Source: a virus. Taken from it: a DNA stretch of 30,631 nt. Location: positions 1-30,631 of IMG/VR virus record IMGVR_UViG_3300009093_000034; one strand, given 5' to 3'. Below are positions 1 to 6,698 of this stretch, piece after piece. The notes beneath the pieces were generated by a model that saw only the letters and a list, made by a program, of their open reading frames with translations, did not search any database and was not told where the DNA came from. A program made the translations under genes and the position numbers. The number at the start of each line of letters is the position of its first letter. Position 1 is the stretch's first letter.

Positions 1-1044
1 CTGATCTCGATAAGCTTCGTAGGCTTCTTTCTTTGAAAAACCGTACTTCATCAAGTGTTGGATGATATCGTCAGTTGTTAGGTCTTTGTTAGCCATCATG
101 TGGATGGCATGTTTGATACCAAAAGATCTCGCGTCAGACTCGTTCAAGTTCTCTCCTTCTCCGGTATACCAATCTTCGTCCTTTACATCTTTGGCAGAGT
201 CAGACTCGGTCAAAGGTTCTTTAGGATTTAGACTCTTGATTCTAACTTGGGTGTAAGGAACTCCAGTCGCCTTAGAGAACTCAGACTTAGCATGTCCAGC
301 TGTGGAGTTATTGTAAACGATTGGAGTGATGTCTTCTCGGCCAAGAGCTCTTGCTTCGTAAGAACCGACCTTTCCGACTGGTGTCTTAGGAGTGGATCTG
401 CTGACAAGAGACTTGTAGGACTTGTCAACAACGTCTAGAGCTGAGAGTCTGATGAAGTCGTCTTCTGTCTTTCCATACTTTGAGGTAAAGATGTCGAAAA
501 GATCTTCGTCTGAATATCTGTTTGTGATCCAGAAGTAAGCTTTCTCTTGGTCGATTCCAAAGTCGTTGGTAAGATAAAAAGAAGCAAGTCTTGCGATCTT
601 GTCTGCGATCTCCATGTCTCTGTTCTTTAGGATAGCTTCTTCGATTCTAGGAAGAGGAGATTGTTCTAACCACTCTCCAAGAAGTTGGACAGCAAGCCCT
701 TTGATGAACTCTTGGTCTTCTGGGTCTTCTATCTTTTTACCGTCACCGACAGCTTCAACAGCTCCAGTGATGACAGCGGACATGTCGTCTTCATTCTCGA
801 TCTTATCGGGATCGAGCATACCAAGGAGATTGGTGATCTTTTCTTGAGCTTCTTCACGAAGGTCTTTTCCAATGATCTCGAAGTCTTTGACTTGAGAAAA
901 ATCGACGAACTGTCCTCTTTCGTTAACGATGACCAATCTGTCATCTTTCTTTCTAAGAAAGCCAACAAACTCCTTTTCAGTAAGAAAAGTTTTGTCAGTG
1001 TAAACAGCTTCTAACAATTGACCTATCATGAGACGGTGGTTCAT
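1..1044 (-). CDS. Hypothetical phage protein, C-terminus cut off by the window edge
   Basis: An open frame of 348 codons runs without a stop from the ATG at 1044 to the left edge, so the C-terminus is missing. It begins MNHRLMIGQLLEAVYTDKTF. An in-frame ATG lies 15 bases upstream (1059), but I chose 1044 because AGGGAG sits 5 bases before it. The protein is acidic and helical in character, with no membrane segment and no motif I recognise. It is transcribed away from the tail fibre gene at 1093, with only 48 bases between them. Function unknown; a virion or assembly role is a guess from position only. Confidence 0.8.
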   Translation of the reverse strand, partial: MNHRLMIGQLLEAVYTDKTFLTEKEFVGFLRKKDDRLVIVNERGQFVDFSQVKDFEIIGKDLREEAQEKITNLLGMLDPDKIENEDDMSAVITGAVEAVGDGKKIEDPEDQEFIKGLAVQLLGEWLEQSPLPRIEEAILKNRDMEIADKIARLASFYLTNDFGIDQEKAYFWITNRYSDEDLFDIFTSKYGKTEDDFIRLSALDVVDKSYKSLVSRSTPKTPVGKVGSYEARALGREDITPIVYNNSTAGHAKSEFSKATGVPYTQVRIKSLNPKEPLTESDSAKDVKDEDWYTGEGENLNESDARSFGIKHAIHMMANKDLTTDDIIQHLMKYGFSKKEAYEAYRDQ

Positions 1045-1092
1045 AGGGACTCCCTGCATATGAATAGTTAGTGTCGAAACCACTAATTTCTC

Positions 1093-2025
1093 ATGGCTGA
1101 ACAACAAGGCTCTATCAGATTCAACGCGACTTCTCTTCTATGGGAAGCTTCCTCAAATACGGCAGGAGGCGATGGTTCATTCGTCAACATCTCATTGTTT
1201 GGCCACCAACACACATCAGCAGACATAACTGATGCTACCAACGCCCCTACTCCAGAAGTCATAGCCGAGAGAGACAGTTTGGGTGGTATCTCTTTTTCCT
1301 ATATCAACATAGGAGCAACAGCAGAGAACCTTTCTACGGCTTCCATCGGTCCAAATAGGTTAACGTTAGGACCTCAAGACCCTTCCATGATCACCCAAAA
1401 CCAACAGGGACTCTCCTTGAGAGTGGGTGGAACAACGCCTCCCCTAAAGACCTTGTTGAACGATGGTTCTAACATCACTCAAGTCTTGAACGCCACAAGA
1501 GGAACCACTGTTGTTGTTGGTACCTCGACTTATAACCCTCAGTACGTAGTCACAGGGACAGCAGCAATGATTGAGTTTGGCCCTACTCTTTGGAGATTCT
1601 CCACAGCACCTTCTGGAACTGCAGGAAACCCAATCACTTGGACCTCTCAGATGAGTTTTGAGTCTGGTGGCTTTAACATTGGACCGGTTGGTTCTCCTAC
1701 CTTCGCAGTAGCCGTAGGTGGAGATGCAGTCTTTGCTAACAACGTCACCGCTGTTGCATTCAAGACAGTTTCTAAGATGTCTTTGAAGGAGAACATCAAG
1801 AAATTTGAAGAGTCTGCTCTATCTGTTATCTCAGATCTTAAGATCGTCTCCTTCAATTACAAAAAAGACAAGAAGAAGGTTCCAAGAGTCGGTATCATCG
1901 CTGACTGGACTGATGATACTAGAATCTCAGGCCCTAAGAAAGACTCTTTTGACCTTGCCAACACTGTTGGTCTTCTTCTCAAAGCAGTTCAAGAACTTAA
2001 TGAAAAGATCGAGACAAGGAGATAA
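1093..2025 (+). CDS. Tail fibre or tail spike with C-terminal S74 intramolecular chaperone domain
   Basis: 310 aa. The N-terminal two thirds is Gly/Ser/Thr/Asn-rich with little charge, typical of beta-structured fibres, and includes FGHQHTSADITD (36-47), a motif common in phage fibres. The last ~85 residues match the peptidase_S74 family: SKMSLKENI at 227-235, then VGIIADW and a terminal helix. In the family, the chaperone trimerises the fibre and then cuts itself off using a Ser/Lys pair five residues apart. Ser227 and Lys232 have that spacing, so cleavage before Ser227 is expected. The protein should mediate host recognition. No clear ribosome site precedes the ATG. The next gene starts 3 bases after the stop. 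Confidence 0.85.
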   Translation: MAEQQGSIRFNATSLLWEASSNTAGGDGSFVNISLFGHQHTSADITDATNAPTPEVIAERDSLGGISFSYINIGATAENLSTASIGPNRLTLGPQDPSMITQNQQGLSLRVGGTTPPLKTLLNDGSNITQVLNATRGTTVVVGTSTYNPQYVVTGTAAMIEFGPTLWRFSTAPSGTAGNPITWTSQMSFESGGFNIGPVGSPTFAVAVGGDAVFANNVTAVAFKTVSKMSLKENIKKFEESALSVISDLKIVSFNYKKDKKKVPRVGIIADWTDDTRISGPKKDSFDLANTVGLLLKAVQELNEKIETRR

Positions 2026-2028
2026 ATT

Positions 2029-2298
2029 ATGTCAGATTCCGATAATACTACACCACAGCAGCCTACTAAAGCTCATGAGGTCTCACCTGGAGTGATCTCC
2101 ATGATGAGAGTTCAGGTTCGTAAAGCTGTGAACGTAGGTATTTTTCTATCAGTTGCAGGAGTAGCTTTGGCAGGAGCCTTAGCTATCATCGGTTCTCGTT
2201 TTGAACTTGTTCCTGTGGCCTTAGCTTTGATCGCAGGAGGACCAGCTCTTATATCAACCGCTCTTGCATGGAAAGCATGGCAAGCTCAGGCTGAGTAA
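2029..2298 (+). CDS. Small two-helix membrane protein, possible holin
   Basis: 89 aa. A polar N-terminus (about 1-30) is followed by two hydrophobic segments, about 35-55 (VGIFLSVAGVALAGALAII) and 60-80 (VPVALALIAGGPALISTAL), separated by a short turn with Arg and Glu, and a short polar tail. Size and topology fit class II holins, and the position after a fibre gene is common for lysis genes. No endolysin is visible nearby, so it could equally be another small inner-membrane protein. AAGGAG precedes the ATG by 7 bases and overlaps the end of the fibre gene, so the two are probably translated from one message. Confidence 0.75.
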   Translation: MSDSDNTTPQQPTKAHEVSPGVISMMRVQVRKAVNVGIFLSVAGVALAGALAIIGSRFELVPVALALIAGGPALISTALAWKAWQAQAE

Positions 2299-2310
2299 GA
2301 AAGGAACTTT

Positions 2311-2535
2311 ATGGGTGAATGGATGATTCAGTCGGATTCTGGTGAGTTCGACGAAGCTTTTATAGACGCGGTGAGAGACATAGGAAGCATCGACGAGTTA
2401 TACTCTATGACAGATGGAGACATCGATGATGCTGCAGAAACCATAGTTGGTACTGCTCATTTCCTCAGCAACATCCCAACTGATAGGTCTGTTGTAGAAC
2501 AGGCCATCGATTTTCTTCTAAACAATGGTTTTTAA
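2311..2535 (+). CDS. Small acidic hypothetical protein
   Basis: 74 aa, strongly acidic (many Asp/Glu, very few basic residues), no Cys, no membrane segment. The first half reads as alternating acidic helices (FDEAFIDAVRDIGSIDELY). I do not recognise a family. AAAGGAA lies 4 bases before the ATG and the gene starts 12 bases after the preceding membrane protein, so it belongs to the same short operon. Confidence 0.7.
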   Translation: MGEWMIQSDSGEFDEAFIDAVRDIGSIDELYSMTDGDIDDAAETIVGTAHFLSNIPTDRSVVEQAIDFLLNNGF

Positions 2536-2548
2536 CGGAGAATCTTTA

Positions 2549-2558
2549 TGAGATATTA
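2549..2558 (+). promoter_or_regulatory. Putative promoter, TGAGATATTG family (copy 1)
   Basis: TGAGATATTA in the gap before the HNH gene. The same 9-10 bases recur in three other plus-strand gaps (17248, 20683, 27798). It reads as an extended -10 box (TG, one base, GATATT). An initiation site about 7 bases later would leave a leader holding GGAGG and the ATG at 2592. A 12-base palindrome, TATCTATAGATA (2557-2568), overlaps its 3' end and could bind a regulator. Confidence 0.5.
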
Positions 2559-2591
2559 TCTATAGATACGTAAACATGACGGAGGTAGGAC

Positions 2592-3218
2592 ATGACAGAC
2601 ATTCTCAACACCCCTGTGCTTGTCTTGAACAAGCACTACGTTCCTATTGATACCACCACTGTCAAGGATGCCTTCGTTAAGCTCTGGGGCGAGATCGCCG
2701 AGGCCGTCATTGTTACGGAGCACGGAGCTTACGAGAGCTACGACTTCAAGTCTTGGGCTGATTTGACAGCTTACAGGGAGATGTTCGACGAGGCTGAGTT
2801 CATCTCAACCCCTTCGATCGAGTTGATGATCCCCAGGATCATTCGTACGATTCACTACGATCGTATGTCCCAGAAGAAACTTCAGCCTTCTCGTAGGAAC
2901 ATCTACGAGCGAGACGGATACACTTGCCAGTACTGTGGAAAGAGGAAGCCGACCAAGGAACTCAACTTGGACCACGTTCTTCCTCAGGCTCAGGGTGGAA
3001 AGAGCACTTGGACCAACTTGGTCTGTGCTTGTATCAAGTGTAACTCCAGGAAGGACTGCAGAACTCCTGCTGAAGCTCACATGCCTTTGCTTCGTCAGCC
3101 CTTCATGCCTCACGTTTCTTTCAGGATCGGGGTTCCCCTTACTGCAAGAAAGCACTACAAGTCCTGGGACCACTTCATCAGTACGATGTACTGGGAGACT
3201 CCTCTCAAAGAGGATTAG
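2592..3218 (+). CDS. HNH endonuclease
   Basis: 208 aa. The centre holds a zinc-supported HNH fold: CQYC at 112-115, LDHVLPQAQGG with catalytic His128, Asn142, and CIKC at 147-150. The family makes metal-dependent nicks or breaks in DNA. About 95 residues before it (starting ILNTPVLVLNKHYVPID) resemble the N-terminal domain of stand-alone HNH proteins of bacteria and phages. It could be a homing-type nuclease or an enzyme that acts on host DNA. GGAGG lies 6 bases before the ATG. Base composition looks more GC-rich than most neighbours. It begins a two-gene unit bounded by a promoter-like motif at 2549 and a terminator at 3775. Confidence 0.9.
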   Translation: MTDILNTPVLVLNKHYVPIDTTTVKDAFVKLWGEIAEAVIVTEHGAYESYDFKSWADLTAYREMFDEAEFISTPSIELMIPRIIRTIHYDRMSQKKLQPSRRNIYERDGYTCQYCGKRKPTKELNLDHVLPQAQGGKSTWTNLVCACIKCNSRKDCRTPAEAHMPLLRQPFMPHVSFRIGVPLTARKHYKSWDHFISTMYWETPLKED

Positions 3219-3242
3219 GTTTCAGATAAGGAAGGTCCATAA

Positions 3243-3752
3243 ATGGGATCGATGTCGGACAGCCATCTCCAGTTTCTTCTTCACGAAGAGCTGGAGACCT
3301 CACCCGGCCACATGTTGATCGTGATTCGTGGTCTCCCTGGTTCAGGGAAGTCCACTCTGGCTAAGAAGCTGAAGAGCTACTTCGACGGAGCCGCTGTGAG
3401 TGGTGAAGATGCCTTCCACAAGGCCGAACACTTTGAAGCTGACATGTTCTTCACCAAGCCTGACGGTTCGTACAACTGGACGCCTCAGGCCGTGGGCTAC
3501 GCTCACAAATGGTGTCAAGAATCCGTGTCCAAGGCTCTTGAAGATCATCAGGTCGTGATCGTGAGCAACACCTTCACTCAGATGAAGGAAATCAATCCTT
3601 ACTTGGAGATCGCGAGCAAAGCTTCGGCTAAGGTCGTAGTTCTGTCTAAGGACTTGAACGTCAACTACGGTAACGTTCATGGAGTTCCTTCTGAGACCCT
3701 GACGAAGATGAAAGAGCGTTGGGTTCCGTTCAAAGGGGAGATCATCCTCTAA
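3243..3752 (+). CDS. P-loop kinase, NEDD4BP2-like / polynucleotide-kinase-like
   Basis: 169 aa. Walker A GLPGSGKST at 30-38 follows the strand MLIVIRG, and a later strand (VVIVSNTF) plus NPYLEIA near 115-125 match the AAA_33 group of kinases related to N4BP2 and T4 polynucleotide kinase. The group transfers phosphate from ATP, often to nucleic-acid ends or nucleotides; the substrate here is not known. The first 23 residues precede the usual family start (MLIVIRG), but AAGGAAGG lies before 3243, which supports the longer form. It is the second gene of the unit that starts with the HNH nuclease and ends 23 bases before a strong terminator. GC-rich like its partner. Confidence 0.8.
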   Translation: MGSMSDSHLQFLLHEELETSPGHMLIVIRGLPGSGKSTLAKKLKSYFDGAAVSGEDAFHKAEHFEADMFFTKPDGSYNWTPQAVGYAHKWCQESVSKALEDHQVVIVSNTFTQMKEINPYLEIASKASAKVVVLSKDLNVNYGNVHGVPSETLTKMKERWVPFKGEIIL

Positions 3753-3774
3753 ACAAAGTTTTCTTTGTTACCAT

Positions 3775-3805
3775 AAAGGTCGTCGAAAGACGACCTTTTT
3801 CTTTT
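3775..3805 (+). terminator. Rho-independent terminator
   Basis: A perfect 10-bp stem, AAAGGTCGTC / GACGACCTTT, with a GAAA tetraloop at 3785-3788 is followed by a T-rich run. It ends the HNH/kinase unit. The terminator at 28029 has the same GAAA-loop design. Confidence 0.9.
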
Positions 3806-3811
3806 ATATTA
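3805..3811 (+). promoter_or_regulatory. Putative promoter, TATAyTA family, leaderless configuration (clamp loader)
   Basis: TATATTA directly after the terminator T-run and exactly 5 bases before the ATG at 3817. If this is the -10 box, transcription would begin at or next to the A of ATG. No ribosome-binding sequence is present. The site at 11789-11795 has the identical motif and spacing. Confidence 0.5.
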
Positions 3812-3816
3812 CCTAT

Positions 3817-4938
3817 ATGCAAAATTGGACAATTTCAAAACGACCCACAAAACTCTCAGAGCTTTGGGGTCTCGAAGGTCTGAAGACTTATCTATCAGAC
3901 AATAAATTTCCAAAAGCCCTACTGTTCCGTGGACAGTTTGGGTCAGGAAAAACTACCGTAGCAAAGATCATCGCTTCAATGTTGGTCTGTCAAAACCCTG
4001 GTGATCATGGAGATCCTTGTTGTGAGTGTGCCTCGTGTAAGGCAGTTATCAACGAGACTTGGGATCGTGACGTTCAGATGATCGACGGAGGAAACTCCGG
4101 AAAGTCTGATGTTCAAGATAGGATCTCAGAGTTCGTAGCAACTGGACCTTTCTATGATCGAAACAAGGTCATGATCATTGAAGAGATTCAAGAGCTATCA
4201 GACGCAGCAAGGAACTCTTTGCTCAAGTACCTAGAAGCTCCAAGAGAGAAGATCTACTTCATCCTCTTGTCCATGGAACTCTCTAAGAGTTCAGGCTTCA
4301 ACTCAAGAACAGTTCCTTTCAACTTTAACCCTGCTCCTGTCAAAGACATCATGCTCTACCTTAAGACCATGATGGAATCAGAAGGTCTTTGGAACGACGA
4401 GAACATTCCAAAAGAGTTCAAGATCAAAGGTCTTGCTACCATCGCCCAGACTTCGTCTGGTAGTTATCGACAGGCTCTTCAGACTCTTGAGCAAGCTCTT
4501 AAGGGAAAGTTCTACACACCTGAGTCCATCAGAGACAACATGGGATTGGTGGACGATGAAGAGGCTGTCGAGGTTCTTCTTCAGTTGATGGATCTTGATG
4601 TTGAGGTCTTCACCAAGATCTACAAGAACAAGAACCTCTTCCAGTTCTTTGGAATCGCTATCAGAATTCTTGGAGATGCCAAGGTCTATAAGACTCTTGA
4701 CTTCCTCCCATACGAGGACAACACTCCTTTTGCTGAGAACACCAAGAGAGTTGCTGGACACAAAAACCTAAATGCTTTGGTCAAGACCTTTATGGATCTT
4801 GAACCTCTTTCAAAGCCCTATCTCAGAGATGCCGAGTTCATTCTCCATCTTGTGAAGTTCTTTGAAGATAACCAAGGACCTTCTGGAGTTACAAGAATCC
4901 AAGAACCTGTGGTTAGAACAAGGGCGGTAAAGCAGTAA
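3817..4938 (+). CDS. DNA polymerase clamp loader ATPase (gamma/tau-like)
   Basis: 373 aa. It starts MQNWTISKRPTKLSELWG, like gamma/tau and RFC proteins. Walker A is GQFGSGKTT (39-47). A zinc module with Cys58, Cys68, Cys71 and Cys74 follows, as in bacterial tau/gamma. The Walker B position reads VMIIEEIQ (118-125) rather than the usual DE-x-H, and the SRC motif is NSRT (about 162-165). The protein would load the sliding clamp onto primed DNA using ATP. The C-terminal 150 residues resemble the collar region only loosely. It has no upstream ribosome site and may be read from a leaderless message. The next gene starts within its stop codon (TAATG). I see no separate delta-like subunit in the window. 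Confidence 0.9.
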   Translation: MQNWTISKRPTKLSELWGLEGLKTYLSDNKFPKALLFRGQFGSGKTTVAKIIASMLVCQNPGDHGDPCCECASCKAVINETWDRDVQMIDGGNSGKSDVQDRISEFVATGPFYDRNKVMIIEEIQELSDAARNSLLKYLEAPREKIYFILLSMELSKSSGFNSRTVPFNFNPAPVKDIMLYLKTMMESEGLWNDENIPKEFKIKGLATIAQTSSGSYRQALQTLEQALKGKFYTPESIRDNMGLVDDEEAVEVLLQLMDLDVEVFTKIYKNKNLFQFFGIAIRILGDAKVYKTLDFLPYEDNTPFAENTKRVAGHKNLNALVKTFMDLEPLSKPYLRDAEFILHLVKFFEDNQGPSGVTRIQEPVVRTRAVKQ

Positions 4939-5246
4939 TGAAGACCACAGTCAAGGCTCTTGAGAAAGAACACCAAGAATCTGAAGAGATGGATCAATCG
5001 TTCGAGAAGAATCCGGCCAAGAGAGCCATTCAAGAACTCTTCTCAGGTCCATTTCATGGAAATGCTTACAAACGATACTCTTTGGCACAGATCAAGGACA
5101 GAGTTGTAGAAGCTCTAGACAAGGCCATTGAGGATCCAAAGATCATGATCTACAAGGCCACAGCAACCCGTCTTCTTGCTAAAGTCAAGAAGATCAAAGA
5201 CTCCAATGAGCTCCTACTCGTATTGAACGAGTATCTGTTTACCTAA
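4938..5246 (+). CDS. Hypothetical protein coupled to the clamp loader
   Basis: 102 aa. The ATG overlaps the stop of the clamp loader gene (TAATG at 4936-4940), so translation is probably coupled. The protein is highly charged and helical, with no Cys and no membrane segment; the second half reads as two amphipathic helices. T4 makes its clamp loader from two adjacent genes (44 and 62), so a small loader accessory subunit is possible, but I see no sequence match and the protein is shorter than gp62. Function unknown. Confidence 0.7.
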   Translation: MKTTVKALEKEHQESEEMDQSFEKNPAKRAIQELFSGPFHGNAYKRYSLAQIKDRVVEALDKAIEDPKIMIYKATATRLLAKVKKIKDSNELLLVLNEYLFT

Positions 5247-5247
5247 A

Positions 5248-6105
5248 ATGTCAGAAAAAATAACCAAATATTCCTCGTCCAGGTTGGGAACCTTTGAATC
5301 CTGCAAGTTGAAGTATGATCTTTCATACAATCAAGGTTTGTACGCAGATGATTCCCAGCAAGCTTTAGTCACCAAAAAAGGAACAGCGTTCCACGATTTC
5401 GCAGAACGTTACACACCAGATTGGACCGAAGAGAAGATTGAAGCAGAGAGACTTGCCATCGAGACAAAGTTCTCTCTTCCTCCAGAGTTCTCTCTTAAAA
5501 ACCCAGTCAAGAGGTTCATCGAGTTCTACAATCTTGTGATCCAACCAGTCATCGATTCGGGTGGAAAGTTCCACAGAGAGATCGCATTTGACTTCAGCTT
5601 GGATGGAAAAAGTTTCACAGGTCGATTGGACATCTTGCTTGAGAAAGCAGATGGAACCTTTGTGATCCTTGACCACAAGACCAAGAAATCTACTTCTACC
5701 TCGTACTACGCAGACCAGATGCTTCTTTACGTCTGGGCTCTTCATAAGCAATTTGGGATCCCAGAGAACGAACTCGCTAGACGAGTCTCTATCTCGATCT
5801 TCTTCCCCTTTGCAAACCCTGATGAACCTGAGGTTTCAAAGTTGATCAAGGCCGTGAAGTTCACGGATGTTCAACTTAATCAAACCAGAGAAAAGAAGAA
5901 AGAGTTGATCCAGATCATTGAATCTGGAGAATGGGAACCAGAACCTACCATCTCTAAGATCTGTGAGTTCTGTTCCTTTGCAGGTATGAAGAAGTACTGC
6001 AAACTATCCGCCGACGTAGGAATTGTCCCTACTAGGGGAATCATCATAAAGACAAGAGAGTGGGCTCTAAATGTTGAGAAGACTATACCTGTTCGACGTA
6101 GATGA
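5248..6105 (+). CDS. RecB/Cas4-type PD-(D/E)XK nuclease with predicted Fe-S cluster
   Basis: 285 aa. Nuclease motifs appear in order: SSRLGTFESC with Cys19, AFHDFAERY with His49, GRLDIL with Asp128, LDHKTKK with Asp142 and Lys144, and ADQMLLYVWAL with Gln157. The C-terminus has Cys249, Cys252 and Cys261. Together with Cys19 these are the four cysteines that hold a 4Fe-4S cluster in AddB and Cas4-type nucleases (PDDEXK_1 family). It would act as an exonuclease in recombination or DNA-end processing, in keeping with the RecA homologue at 11804. The gene starts 2 bases after the previous stop and its end overlaps the next gene by 35 bases. Confidence 0.88.
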   Translation: MSEKITKYSSSRLGTFESCKLKYDLSYNQGLYADDSQQALVTKKGTAFHDFAERYTPDWTEEKIEAERLAIETKFSLPPEFSLKNPVKRFIEFYNLVIQPVIDSGGKFHREIAFDFSLDGKSFTGRLDILLEKADGTFVILDHKTKKSTSTSYYADQMLLYVWALHKQFGIPENELARRVSISIFFPFANPDEPEVSKLIKAVKFTDVQLNQTREKKKELIQIIESGEWEPEPTISKICEFCSFAGMKKYCKLSADVGIVPTRGIIIKTREWALNVEKTIPVRRR

Positions 6106-6646
6106 TACTTTAGTCATCTCTAAATCTCAAGTTCTTGTTAAAGTCAAGGGAGAAACCTTAAGACTTCCAACAACCAGATGGAGACATTTCAAAGCAGAGA
6201 ACCCAGATGCTGAGGTCTCTTATGAAGAGTTCATGGGTGTAGAGTCTTTGACAGAAGGTGAGTTCGGTCCTGCTTTTTCTCTCTTTACCTATTGGTGTTC
6301 AAGAAAGTACGAAGATATTGATGTCGGGATCTTGACAAATAGGTCTACAGAACCTGGAGTCATCTTCCAAGGTCTTACTGAGTTGTGTCAAAAGTTTAAT
6401 GATTCTGAATGTCATGTCAATCCAAACTTGATCTTTGCAACCAATAGTGCTTTCTACTATCCTCTGTTAAAGCACATGTCTCCATCTGAACAAAAGGCAG
6501 AGATCGTAGAAGCCATGATTCCTGAATATTCTACCATTTTTTTCATTGATGATGACCATGCTAACTTGGCTGCAGTTGGAAAGCTTCATCCTAAGATCAT
6601 CACGGTTGATCCTCATAGGTATGCCAAAGATTACTTGGCGTCTTGA
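6071..6646 (+). CDS. HAD-superfamily phosphatase-like protein
   Basis: 191 aa. Motif I is LFDVDDTLV near the N-terminus (nucleophile Asp9 and Asp11), motif II is ILTNRS, and motif IV is FFIDDDHANL. The family removes phosphate from small metabolites or nucleic-acid ends through an aspartyl-phosphate intermediate; the substrate is unknown. T4 polynucleotide kinase combines a P-loop kinase with an HAD phosphatase. Here a kinase-like protein (3243) and this one are separate genes about 2.3 kb apart, so a split end-repair pair is possible but unproven. The start overlaps the nuclease gene by 35 bases and has only a weak purine stretch upstream. Confidence 0.82.
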   Translation: MLRRLYLFDVDDTLVISKSQVLVKVKGETLRLPTTRWRHFKAENPDAEVSYEEFMGVESLTEGEFGPAFSLFTYWCSRKYEDIDVGILTNRSTEPGVIFQGLTELCQKFNDSECHVNPNLIFATNSAFYYPLLKHMSPSEQKAEIVEAMIPEYSTIFFIDDDHANLAAVGKLHPKIITVDPHRYAKDYLAS

Positions 6647-6655
6647 GACGTAATC

Positions 6656-6692
6656 GTGGATTTTCCACTAACTATCCTATCAAAGATAGGAG
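6656..6692 (+). promoter_or_regulatory. Leader hairpins that enclose the ribosome site of the AAA+ gene
   Basis: Two hairpins fill the gap before 6699: GTGGA/TCCAC (6656-6668, loop TTT) and TCCTATC AAA GATAGGA (6675-6691). The second contains most of the AGGAG that serves the ATG at 6699. Folding would hide the ribosome site, so this could be a translational operator. A shorter palindrome, CGTCT TG AGACG (6639-6650), spans the stop of the upstream gene. Confidence 0.5.
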
Positions 6693-6698
6693 ATCTTC

